From: Sulfitobacter pacificus
GTDB lineage: Bacteria; Pseudomonadota; Alphaproteobacteria; Rhodobacterales; Rhodobacteraceae
DNA length: 6,484 nucleotides
Direction: 5' to 3'
Assembly: GCF_030159975.1 (NCBI RefSeq)
Contig: NZ_BSNL01000014.1
Location: forward strand, 1-6,484
Positions 1 to 6,055 of this stretch are shown here, piece by piece. Numbering within the stretch: position 1 is the stretch's first letter; each line of letters opens with the position of its first letter. A program made the translations under genes and the position numbers. The notes beneath the pieces are model-generated. The model worked only from the letters and a program-made list of their open reading frames with translations, ran no database searches and had not been told where the DNA came from.

Positions 1-1348
1 CGGGCAGATCACGCCCATGGGCATCATGTGCCATGATGATGGTTTCCAGCTGCGCCTCGGAGAGATCTCCCTCCTCGATCAACCGTGCAGGCAGGCGCAA
101 TTCCGAAATGGCGGCACCCGAAGGCACGGGCGGCGCGACAGAGGCCATGGCGATGCTTTCGACGAGCGGCGTGGGATGTTCCCGCGCGCCTGCGATCTCG
201 ATCCGCTGCGGGCGGTAGCGCGCATAGATGTCCGAGACGGGCGTGTTGTCGCGCGGGATATCAAGGCTCTTGAAAGTGAGCGGGACAACGGCATTGGCCC
301 GAGATTTGGAGGCGGCGACAGGCGCAGCGGCGGTCTTGCCCGGGGCAAATGATGCAACGGTCGGCCGAGCAGGAGTAACCGCTGCCGCCCGTTGTGCGGG
401 GCGCGCCTTGGTCCGGGTTGCGGCCAGTTCGTCGCAAAAAGGAAGGGCTTCCTCCAGATCCTGCACAGGGACGCGGATCAGCTCGCCGTCCTCCTGCACC
501 TTGTCGAAGACCATCAGCTGGGTTTCTACAGAGGTGCCGAGCTTGCGATAGACCTGTCCCGGCATCGTGAGTGCCAAGCGCGGCGTGAGGAGGCCGCAGA
601 CGCGTGACCAATGCGCGGCATCGCGCTCTGGGCTGAACCCCGGCGGCATAATCGCCACCAGCCGCCCCCCGGGCGCGAGGCGCTTCGCGGCAGCGATGAG
701 ATGCTTGGCCGCGATGTGCTTATCCCTAGACCGATCGATCGAAGAGGCGAAGGGCGGGTTCATCACCACGACGTCGGGAAGGACCGGTGTCTGCAGCAGA
801 TCGTCGATATGCTCACCATCGTGACCCGTCACCTCGCCCCCGAAGACCGCGCGCAGGAGACGCTTGCGAAAGGGGTCGATCTCGTTGAGCAAAAGCTTGG
901 CGCCGGCGCGGGAGGCGAAAACGGCCAGGGCACCGGTGCCAGCCGACGGCTCGAGCACGGTTTCCCCCTCGCGGATCGCAGCCGCCCGCACGGCCAAAGC
1001 CGCGAAGTGCAGCGGCGTGGAGAATTGCTGCAGCCTGATCTGCTGCTCGGAGCGGCGCGTCTCCGTAAGGAGCCGCGAGGCGAGCAGCTTTGCAGCGGCA
1101 ATGCCACCCTCGGTGCCGTCTCGACGCAGCAGCACCTGAACAGCCGCAGCCTGCATCAGGTCATAGGCCATGCGCCAGTCCCACGCGCCACTGGCATCGC
1201 TGCCGCCGAACGCCTCCCGCATGATATGGGCAAGCGCCGAACTGCGCAGGGGCTGGTGATCAATCTCCGCTCCCATCTGCCTCATAGCGGTGGAAAGATC
1301 GGGATCGGAGACGGTAAGAACTGGGTTTGGTGGGGTTAGCTTGGCCAT
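1..1348 (-). CDS. DNA methylase domain of a probable strawberry-notch/DarB-like methylase-helicase (3' end outside window)
   Basis: An open frame of 449 codons runs without a stop from the ATG at 1348 to the left edge. Methylase signatures are clear: a QFSTP entry motif (about residues 109-112), the SAM-binding motif I EPSAGTGA (133-140), acidic NEIDP (155-159) and the catalytic NPPF motif IV (197-200) of amino-methyltransferases, then PGG (226-228) and GTSVETQLMVFDK (271-283). A low-complexity Ala/Pro linker (about 310-350) leads to a YRPQRIEIAGAREHPTPLVES stretch (near 378-398). In plasmid and phage proteins of this type such a stretch precedes a strawberry-notch-like SF2 helicase, but that part would lie outside the window, so the fusion is inferred. 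Family knowledge: such proteins, including phage P1 DarB, are linked to DNA modification or protection from restriction. The start is supported by AAAGGACAAACCCC just before the ATG. A plain N6-adenine methylase is the alternative. Confidence 0.85.
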   Translation of the reverse strand, partial: MAKLTPPNPVLTVSDPDLSTAMRQMGAEIDHQPLRSSALAHIMREAFGGSDASGAWDWRMAYDLMQAAAVQVLLRRDGTEGGIAAAKLLASRLLTETRRSEQQIRLQQFSTPLHFAALAVRAAAIREGETVLEPSAGTGALAVFASRAGAKLLLNEIDPFRKRLLRAVFGGEVTGHDGEHIDDLLQTPVLPDVVVMNPPFASSIDRSRDKHIAAKHLIAAAKRLAPGGRLVAIMPPGFSPERDAAHWSRVCGLLTPRLALTMPGQVYRKLGTSVETQLMVFDKVQEDGELIRVPVQDLEEALPFCDELAATRTKARPAQRAAAVTPARPTVASFAPGKTAAAPVAASKSRANAVVPLTFKSLDIPRDNTPVSDIYARYRPQRIEIAGAREHPTPLVESIAMASVAPPVPSGAAISELRLPARLIEEGDLSEAQLETIIMAHDAHGRDLP

Positions 1349-1352
1349 GGGG

Positions 1353-1391
1353 TTTGTCCTTTGGATCAGGGTCTGAGTTCCAAAGGACAAA
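1353..1391 (-). promoter_or_regulatory. Perfect 13-bp leader hairpin sequestering the methylase ribosome binding site
   Basis: TTTGTCCTTTGGA (1353-1365) and its exact reverse complement TCCAAAGGACAAA (1379-1391) are separated by 13 nt. In the minus-strand transcript, the upstream arm is the tail of the preceding terminator. The downstream arm contains the AAAGGA Shine-Dalgarno sequence that ends a few bases before the methylase ATG. If folded, the hairpin would hide the ribosome binding site. The pairing is seen directly; a role in translational control is inferred. Confidence 0.6.
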
Positions 1392-1426
1392 AAGCCCCCT
1401 CTACACTTTCGAGGCGCAGAGGGGGC
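1379..1426 (-). terminator. Rho-independent terminator after the toxin-antitoxin pair
   Basis: GCCCCCTCT (1394-1402) and AGAGGGGGC (1418-1426) form a perfect 9-bp, G+C-rich stem with a 15-nt loop. On the minus strand the stem is followed at once by TTTTTGTCCTTT (1382-1393), a good U-tract. It lies 32 bp past the toxin stop codon and just before the methylase leader. It therefore ends the toxin-antitoxin transcript, or acts as an attenuator for the methylase gene, for which I see no separate promoter between terminator and start. Confidence 0.75.
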
Positions 1427-1458
1427 GCATGTTTATTAGCGAGTGGCCAGCGTTCTGG

Positions 1459-1749
1459 TCATGGCCATAACTGCGCGGCATGAAGAATGCGCAGAATGGT
1501 CACTATCTCCGGGCTTTCGGCATACACCACGATGTAGTTCGGACGGACGACCATTTCCCGGGTGCCTTCGACACGGCCTATCCGGTACATTTGAGGATGC
1601 TCTGGCAGCCGAGACGTCTTTTGCTCGATCTCGTCTTTGAGAGACTGTGCGGCGTCGGGGTTGTCGTCGGAAATGTAGTCAATGATTGCCAACAGATCGG
1701 CGATGGCCGTGGCTTTCCATTCAAGATCGGGCCCATCAAGATTTGGCAA
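1459..1749 (-). CDS. RelE/ParE family toxin of a type II toxin-antitoxin system
   Basis: A 96-aa basic protein in the small RelE/ParE fold family. These toxins act in the cytoplasm as ribosome-dependent mRNA nucleases (RelE-like) or gyrase poisons (ParE-like), and I cannot tell which from sequence. Family signs are W11, the helical DLLAIIDYISDDNPDAA segment (about 18-34), RIGRVEGTREMVVRPNYIVVY (56-76) with conserved Arg and Tyr residues, and the C-terminal ILRILHAAQLWP. It overlaps the antitoxin gene by 14 nt, as expected for a coupled pair. The start is uncertain. There is no in-frame ATG near the front; TTG at 1749 has GGGAAG upstream, while TTG at 1764 would add five residues but has no ribosome binding site. 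The core domain is intact and probably functional. Confidence 0.88.
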   Translation of the reverse strand: MPNLDGPDLEWKATAIADLLAIIDYISDDNPDAAQSLKDEIEQKTSRLPEHPQMYRIGRVEGTREMVVRPNYIVVYAESPEIVTILRILHAAQLWP

Positions 1750-2035
1750 GGCGCTTCCCGTCAATCAATGCTTGGGCGTCTTGCATCGCCTTGGCATGGG
1801 GCGTTGTGGGGCTTGGATCGTCCAGCGCTTCCTGTACCTTCGCCCGGAACCAGGCGTCATAGGCATCTGGATCAGCGGTCAATCCGGCAGGCAACCCGCC
1901 TTCCGCAGCCACACGGGTCAGAAGGATGCGCACCGCATCGGAGAGCGTCAGACCAACGCCGGCAAGTGCATCCGAGGCTTGCGCTTTCAGCTGATCGTCA
2001 ACACGGACATGAAGCATGGATGTTTGGGCAGGCAT
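1736..2035 (-). CDS. RelB/DinJ family antitoxin
   Basis: A 99-aa antitoxin that should bind and neutralise the RelE/ParE toxin encoded directly downstream, and repress their shared promoter. Residues 7-50 match the RelB/DinJ ribbon-helix-helix: MLHVRVDDQLKAQA (strand and helix), then VGLTLSDAVRILLTRVAAEGGLP. The remaining half is the usual flexible, charged toxin-binding tail ending in GKRLAKS. The ATG at 2035 is chosen because AGGAGGA sits 6 nt upstream; an in-frame ATG at 2059 lies before that site and close to the promoter, so it is unlikely. The gene overlaps the toxin start and follows its own promoter with an operator palindrome, so the pair forms an autonomous cassette in the longer co-oriented cluster. 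Confidence 0.9.
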   Translation of the reverse strand: MPAQTSMLHVRVDDQLKAQASDALAGVGLTLSDAVRILLTRVAAEGGLPAGLTADPDAYDAWFRAKVQEALDDPSPTTPHAKAMQDAQALIDGKRLAKS

Positions 2036-2060
2036 GGATGGTCCTCCTATCGCTCGCATT

Positions 2061-2089
2061 GATGTATCTCATTTGAGATACGATTTCAA
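2061..2089 (-). promoter_or_regulatory. Promoter and operator palindrome of the toxin-antitoxin operon
   Basis: The perfect palindrome GTATCTCATTTGAGATAC (2064-2081; 8-bp arms, 2-bp centre) lies 29 bp upstream of the antitoxin ATG. On the minus strand a -35-like TTGAAA (2084-2089) is spaced 17 bp from a weak -10-like TACATC (2061-2066), so the palindrome fills the spacer and touches the -10. This is the classical position for autorepression by a RelB-type ribbon-helix-helix dimer. The palindrome is certain; the exact promoter boxes are a weaker call. Confidence 0.65.
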
Positions 2090-2137
2090 GTTGGCAGCAT
2101 GTGCGCGCAGTCCTTTGTTACTGACTAAGCGCAAAAC

Positions 2138-2794
2138 TCAGCCACCCTGCCCCGCCAGAAACTCCGCCAGCACAGGACTGGCCGCGCCCTTTGCGGAGCT
2201 GAGCAGCTCCGAGCCCGCAAGCGAGGCCTTTGAGAGCCGTACGAGCCCGCCGGTTCCCTCGATGCGGTAGCAGCGGCGTTTTTGCCGCCCACGCCTGTAG
2301 TGGGTCGCAATGACGATCTGGCAGGTGCTGCCATCGGTGAGCGTCACCGGTGTTGCGAGCTTGATCTTGTCGCCTTCCTCGTAGTCCGGAATCGACGCCC
2401 AATCCCGGCAGCGCTGGCGCCAGGCATGCGCGTAGCTGTCCGGGTCTTTCAGGTCGGAGAGAAGCTCGATCAGCCCAAGGGGAGCACGAGACTCGTTCGG
2501 GCCAGCGCTTTCCTCCATGTCCTTGTAGCCCCAGCAGCCGTCGTCGTATCGGGTGAGGAATACGGCACCGAAGGTGACGGAGCCGTCAGGGTCTGTGACA
2601 TAGGTCGCATCTTCAACCGGAGATCCGTGGAGGTTTGTGACCCTCGCTGCCGCATACCAGGTCGAACCCACCTTGCAGGCCTTGAGCAGTTCTGTCTTTC
2701 GGATGTCGGTCTCGAAGGTACAGAGCCGTGTAATTTCCGCCTTCTCATCCGCGTAGGATTTGATGCGGCGATCAGTGTAGAAGAGCCATCCCAC
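2138..2794 (-). CDS. Conserved hypothetical protein, probably DUF6927 family
   Basis: A soluble 218-aa protein of unknown function with no signal peptide or membrane segment. It starts MGWLF and has a WGYKDMEES motif near residues 88-96, followed by PLGLIELLSDL and an AWRQRC segment (124-129). This pattern resembles what I recall of DUF6927 proteins, which occur on alphaproteobacterial plasmids and islands; the assignment is from memory. The C-terminal part carries a basic HYRRGRQKRRCYR patch (about 165-177) that could contact nucleic acid (inference). The start codon is GTG, overlapping the TAG stop of the upstream gene by one base (TAGTG), with GGAGGG about 9 nt upstream, so the two genes are translationally coupled. 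The last residues are low complexity (Ala/Gly). Confidence 0.75.
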   Translation of the reverse strand: MGWLFYTDRRIKSYADEKAEITRLCTFETDIRKTELLKACKVGSTWYAAARVTNLHGSPVEDATYVTDPDGSVTFGAVFLTRYDDGCWGYKDMEESAGPNESRAPLGLIELLSDLKDPDSYAHAWRQRCRDWASIPDYEEGDKIKLATPVTLTDGSTCQIVIATHYRRGRQKRRCYRIEGTGGLVRLSKASLAGSELLSSAKGAASPVLAEFLAGQGG

Positions 2795-3387
2795 TATGCC
2801 GCCCTCCGATCGTCGATCTCCATGAGCGCATCGAGCGGCACGCGGTAGGGCTGCATGGCGTCGAAATCCTCACAATTGCCGCAGTTCTGGACGATCGCGA
2901 AGGTGTCGCAGGCATCCTTGAGGATCACCCGGAAAGTGCCGCCCAGGCCGGAGGGCACATCATACGTCCCGCCGATGAGATAGTCCGAGGCCCGGCGCAC
3001 GAAGACGCGGATGCTGTGGCCATCGGTGGCGAGCCGGATCGTGCCCTGCCCCCGGTCGATGAGCGCTTGCACATCGTCCAGGATGTCTGTGTAGAACTGA
3101 CCGGTCAGGTCACGAAACGCCATACGGCGCTGCGCCATCCAGTCGTTGTCCCGAAACGGGTTCATGCCATCGGCGAAGGCGAAGGAGGGATCCGCCTGCT
3201 CGGTCGTGACGATGCGGGTTGTTGTGCCATCAATGCCGTTCGAGCGCAGATGCACGCCATTGCCGACGATCAGGATCAGGGCGGGCTTGTCCACCGGCCC
3301 GTTCCAGTTGGGCAAGAAGGTCTTGCAGGCGCGCGCAAGGGCGATCTGCGCCGCGACAGCGGACGCGGAGAACTTGAGAATAGCCAT
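2794..3387 (-). CDS. Conserved hypothetical protein, possibly DUF3085 family
   Basis: A soluble 197-aa protein of unknown function. The front part, PALILIVGNGVHLRSNG (35-51) followed by FADGMNP (71-77), resembles the DUF3085 proteins of proteobacterial plasmids; this is a moderate match from memory. Near the end there are three cysteines (160, 169, 172), including an NCGNC motif that could bind a metal (inference). The ATG at 3387 (MAILKF) is preferred to an in-frame upstream start at 3432. The earlier start would lie inside a hairpin, while the chosen ATG is preceded by GAAAGACATCCCC, close to the leader motif of the other genes here. The stop codon overlaps the next gene's GTG, so the two proteins are likely made together. 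Confidence 0.8.
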   Translation of the reverse strand: MAILKFSASAVAAQIALARACKTFLPNWNGPVDKPALILIVGNGVHLRSNGIDGTTTRIVTTEQADPSFAFADGMNPFRDNDWMAQRRMAFRDLTGQFYTDILDDVQALIDRGQGTIRLATDGHSIRVFVRRASDYLIGGTYDVPSGLGGTFRVILKDACDTFAIVQNCGNCEDFDAMQPYRVPLDALMEIDDRRAA

Positions 3388-3410
3388 GGGGATGTCTTTC
3401 TGTTCGGTGT

Positions 3411-3455
3411 GGGAAAGGGTCGACCCGCGCAAGGCTCAAACACCGCGCGGGTCGA
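3411..3455 (-). terminator. 11-bp hairpin after the ParB-like gene, terminator or attenuator
   Basis: TCGACCCGCGC (3420-3430) and GCGCGGGTCGA (3445-3455) pair perfectly around a 14-nt loop. The hairpin lies 9 nt past the ParB-like stop codon. On the minus strand it is followed by CCCTTTCCC rather than a run of T, so intrinsic termination would be incomplete. It may instead stabilise the 3' end of the upstream message or partly reduce transcription into the next two genes. Confidence 0.5.
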
Positions 3456-3464
3456 GAGGGTCGC

Positions 3465-5438
3465 TCAGGCCGCTTTCGCGACGTCGCTGTCTGGCTCCGA
3501 GGTTTCCATCGTGGACGCGTCGTTCAGCTCGATCCCGGCGGTCTGCATCATCGGCGGGCACCAGGCGGCCACGGCAGCGCGCTGCGCGTCCGTGAGCGTG
3601 GCGAAGGGTTCGGCGAAGAGCTTGTCGCAAAAGGCGACGATCTCCTTCTTGCTCGACGAGGCCAGCGTCACCGCCTCCTGGGCAAGGCCCAGATCCTCGC
3701 CCAGAATTTTGAGGAGCCAGGCCTTCTTGAAGCGGTTGAACAGAGCCGCGTTCGGCGTCCAATGCGCGCGGATGTCGGGCATGATCTCGATCTCGAAGTC
3801 ATGCATAAGGCTGTCGCGCTGGCGATCCCGCGCAAAGCAGGACTGCGTGGTGCTTGCTGTGGCATAGGCGACAAGCTTGGCCTTCTCGCCTGCCTCCAGC
3901 GCGCGGAACGCCGCGAACTGATCGGCCGGGGACCGGGCCTCATCGAGCCACGAGAGGTCAAGCGCATCATGCGCCGCGGCCACCTGCTCGAGCGACGTGC
4001 CGTCGATGTCGTCCATCTTGGCATGGCTGCGGTATTCCTTGCGGGCATCGACCTTGATCGTCTGCGTGACATTCATGCCGCTGCCCAGAACGTCGCTCAC
4101 CAGCTTGAAGAGGGTCAGATCGAGCGTGGCCTCGGGGTGCAACGCCATCGCGGCGCCAAGGGCCATCGCACGTTCGGTCTTGAGATCCTCTGCCAGCGAA
4201 GCCGGATAGGTGATCTCGCTTGGGTCGGGCTCGTCCTTGCCGGTCTGGTTCCCGGAAGGGCTGCGAGACGCCTCTTGCTTGTCCTCAGGGCGCACGAGGC
4301 CCACATGCAGCGTCACCTGTCCACTCGACCACGACGCAATCACGCCTGCGCGGGCGAGGTCCTCGGTGGTGTAGGCCTCCTGCAGGTCGCGGGCTTCCTC
4401 TTCCAAGACGTCCACACGCTCGTAGAGGGCATTGTATGCACCGTCCTCGAGCCCCTCATCCTCCATCTCGAGCTGCAGTTTGTCGAGCTCGGCAGTGATC
4501 TCATCGATGCGCTTCTGGGCGGCCTCATCGGGCTCGATCGGGCCGGGATAGACGCGGCCGTAGTCGGCCATGGTCGCGTAATCATAGCGCACCATCGAGT
4601 CCGCCCAGGCAAAGCCCAGCCTCATACGGGCCTCCTCGGCGGCGGCAACGAGCTTCTCGAGCAGGATCGTCTCGACCAGCGCAGCATCCTCGAGCACCGA
4701 ATGCTCCTCCAGCAGATCGGCCGCGATAGCGCCGCCGCGCGCTTGATATTCCTCGCGTACGAAGGCCCCGATATCGTCGCTGACCTGCACGCCGCGGGAC
4801 TTGAGCGCCTGACGCACCGTATAAGCCTGCAGGTAGCTGTCTTCCTTGGTCAGCGCCTCGAAGACCTCACGTTGCACTTCCTGGCTTGGATGCTCGGCAA
4901 AGGCCTTCATCGTATCGAGCGTGATCACCTTGGCACGGGCCGCCGCGCGGATGTCGGGATGGATGAATCCGTAGCGCAACCGGCCTTTCACGGCGGAAAC
5001 AGTGGTGCCGAAGGTTTTGGCGATGGTCTCAGGCGTCTGGCCGTCGACCTCCATCATCCGCGCGAACGCCTCGAACTCGTCAATCGCGTTCATGGGGGCC
5101 TGGGTGATGTTCTCGGCGAGGGACAGCGCCGTCGTCACGTCGCAATCCTCTGGCACGAGGCGGCAGTCGATCTTGGTCTTGGCGGTGAAGCCCTTCGCGG
5201 CCTTGTCCGCGACCAGCTCCTTCAGCGCGGCATGGCGTCGGCCGCCGGCGAGAACAGCGTGTTTGCCGTCGATCTTCTGGATCAGAAGCGGCTGAAGCAG
5301 GCCCAACACCGCGATGCTGGCCTTCAGATGGGCGATGTTCTCGGGATCATAGGTTTCCGGGGAGTTACTGCGCACGTTGGCGGGGTGGGCAGTCAGATCG
5401 GTGATGGCGACGGAAACGGGTTTGAAACTTGCGGTCAT
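3465..5438 (-). CDS. Large ParB/RepB/Spo0J family protein (plasmid accessory type)
   Basis: A 657-aa cytoplasmic protein, about twice the usual ParB length. The N-terminal ParB nuclease-like/CTP-binding domain (about 8-125) shows GLLQPLLI (46-53), AGGRRHAAL (64-72) and LAENITQAPMNAIDEFEAF (107-125). A helix-turn-helix follows (about 137-156, ETIAKTFGTTVSAVKGRLRY). A charged, probably coiled-coil region spans about 303-356. The C-terminal half includes WTPNAALFNRFKKAWLLKIL (560-579), a segment shared by long ParB-like proteins of alpha- and gammaproteobacterial plasmids and islands. Such proteins are usually annotated as partition proteins, but no ParA partner lies in the window, so a DNA-binding or regulatory role is equally possible. 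The canonical ENxxR motif reads ENITQ (109-113), with Gln for Arg. The start follows AAAAGGAAATCTC. Confidence 0.88.
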   Translation of the reverse strand: MTASFKPVSVAITDLTAHPANVRSNSPETYDPENIAHLKASIAVLGLLQPLLIQKIDGKHAVLAGGRRHAALKELVADKAAKGFTAKTKIDCRLVPEDCDVTTALSLAENITQAPMNAIDEFEAFARMMEVDGQTPETIAKTFGTTVSAVKGRLRYGFIHPDIRAAARAKVITLDTMKAFAEHPSQEVQREVFEALTKEDSYLQAYTVRQALKSRGVQVSDDIGAFVREEYQARGGAIAADLLEEHSVLEDAALVETILLEKLVAAAEEARMRLGFAWADSMVRYDYATMADYGRVYPGPIEPDEAAQKRIDEITAELDKLQLEMEDEGLEDGAYNALYERVDVLEEEARDLQEAYTTEDLARAGVIASWSSGQVTLHVGLVRPEDKQEASRSPSGNQTGKDEPDPSEITYPASLAEDLKTERAMALGAAMALHPEATLDLTLFKLVSDVLGSGMNVTQTIKVDARKEYRSHAKMDDIDGTSLEQVAAAHDALDLSWLDEARSPADQFAAFRALEAGEKAKLVAYATASTTQSCFARDRQRDSLMHDFEIEIMPDIRAHWTPNAALFNRFKKAWLLKILGEDLGLAQEAVTLASSSKKEIVAFCDKLFAEPFATLTDAQRAAVAAWCPPMMQTAGIELNDASTMETSEPDSDVAKAA

Positions 5439-5444
5439 GAGATT

Positions 5445-5510
5445 TCCTTTTCGATGGGTAGGGTGCGGCCGGCGCGTTCAAACGCGTGACCAATCCCCGG
5501 GTTCGGGGAT
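5445..5510 (-). promoter_or_regulatory. Leader palindromes upstream of the ParB-like gene
   Basis: Two short perfect inverted repeats lie between the terminator and the start codon: CGCGTT-CA-AACGCG (5473-5486) and ATCCCCG-GGTT-CGGGGAT (5493-5510). The ribosome binding site region (5445-5455, minus ATCGAAAAGGA) can also pair with TCCTTTTGAT in the terminator tail (5509-5518) if one base bulges. These could be operator or ParB-binding sites in DNA, or RNA hairpins in the leader; the sequence alone does not decide. I see no convincing -35/-10 pair here. Confidence 0.4.
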
Positions 5511-5557
5511 CAAAAGGACAAAAGGCCCGCTTTGCCTTTGAGGGGTCTGCGGGCCTT
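5510..5557 (-). terminator. Rho-independent terminator after the DUF3768 gene
   Basis: AAGGCCCGC (5522-5530) and GCGGGCCTT (5549-5557) make a perfect 9-bp stem with an 18-nt loop. On the minus strand it is followed by TTTTGTCCTTTTGA (5510-5523), counting two Ts of the stem. It is 38 bp beyond the DUF3768 stop. The tail shares the 11-mer AAAGGACAAAA (plus-strand reading) with the terminator at 1379-1426, so the two are built alike. Confidence 0.7.
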
Positions 5558-5595
5558 CCGTGTCGGTTGTGTGGGCATTGAGGCTGCCCCCTGCG

Positions 5596-5985
5596 CTACC
5601 AGTCGCGCGCCATCATGATGGTTAGCACGCGCATGGTGGTTTCGGGGTTATCCGGGGCCTCGGACCCGTAACGGAAGTCAGAATCCGCTTCATAGAGATC
5701 GATTTTCCAGAACACGGTTTCGCCCCGGATCTCGACCGCCCCGAAATCATGCCATCCCTCCGGATCGTTCTCTGGCTCAAACGTCTCGAACGTACCGGTC
5801 GCTTTCACCGCCTCGGCCATGAAACCGTCCCCCGCCTCCATGAGCGAGCGGGTCACATGCATCCGGCCTTGGATGGGCGCCTCCGGTGCTATCCCGAGGC
5901 AGGCGAGCTTGCGGAAAGCGTCATTCTGAGCGGCGATTACGGCGGGGTCTGGGCGGTCTGTCAGAGGCTGTGCTGCGTTGGTCAT
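5596..5985 (-). CDS. DUF3768 domain protein
   Basis: A small soluble 129-aa protein of unknown function. The family pattern is clear: an N-terminal helix IAAQNDAFRKL (17-27), then FETFEPENDPEGWHDFGAVE (66-85), the hallmark VFWKIDLYE (91-99), and an acidic/aromatic tail with NPETTMRVLTIMMARDW (113-129). DUF3768 proteins are common next to ParB-like and ArdC genes on alphaproteobacterial plasmids, as here. The start at 5985 is chosen because AAAGGACAGACCC precedes that ATG, nearly identical to the methylase leader. A longer in-frame extension to 6204 would overlap the ardC remnant in another frame and has low-complexity Arg/Ser-rich sequence, so it is not real. The gene lies 70 bp after the ardC stop with no terminator between, so it may have been co-transcribed with ardC. 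If so, loss of the ardC front may have changed its expression. Confidence 0.88.
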   Translation of the reverse strand: MTNAAQPLTDRPDPAVIAAQNDAFRKLACLGIAPEAPIQGRMHVTRSLMEAGDGFMAEAVKATGTFETFEPENDPEGWHDFGAVEIRGETVFWKIDLYEADSDFRYGSEAPDNPETTMRVLTIMMARDW

Positions 5986-6055
5986 GGGTCTGTCCTTTGA
6001 GAAGTTTGAAACACCCTTCCCAAAGCCTGCTTTCCCTTTGCCGACACACATCCCC

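Noticed and set aside
611..1339. A 242-codon plus-strand open frame opposite the methylase gene
   Set aside because: The minus strand carries intact methylase motifs in one continuous frame over the same bases; the plus-strand translation has no recognisable features.
2036..2059. Longer antitoxin starting at 2059
   Set aside because: It would place the start almost directly downstream of the predicted -10 and leave the strong AGGAGGA site at 2042-2048 inside the coding region.
2082..2137. Possible terminator after the DUF6927 gene
   Set aside because: Only a broken stem (AGTC/GACT and GCGC/GCGC with a bulge) can be drawn, and no run of T follows it.
3762..5489. A 575-codon plus-strand open frame opposite the ParB-like gene
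   Set aside because: It is the mirror of a clearly recognisable minus-strand gene. Its translation shows no known domain, and long antisense frames are expected in G+C-rich coding DNA.
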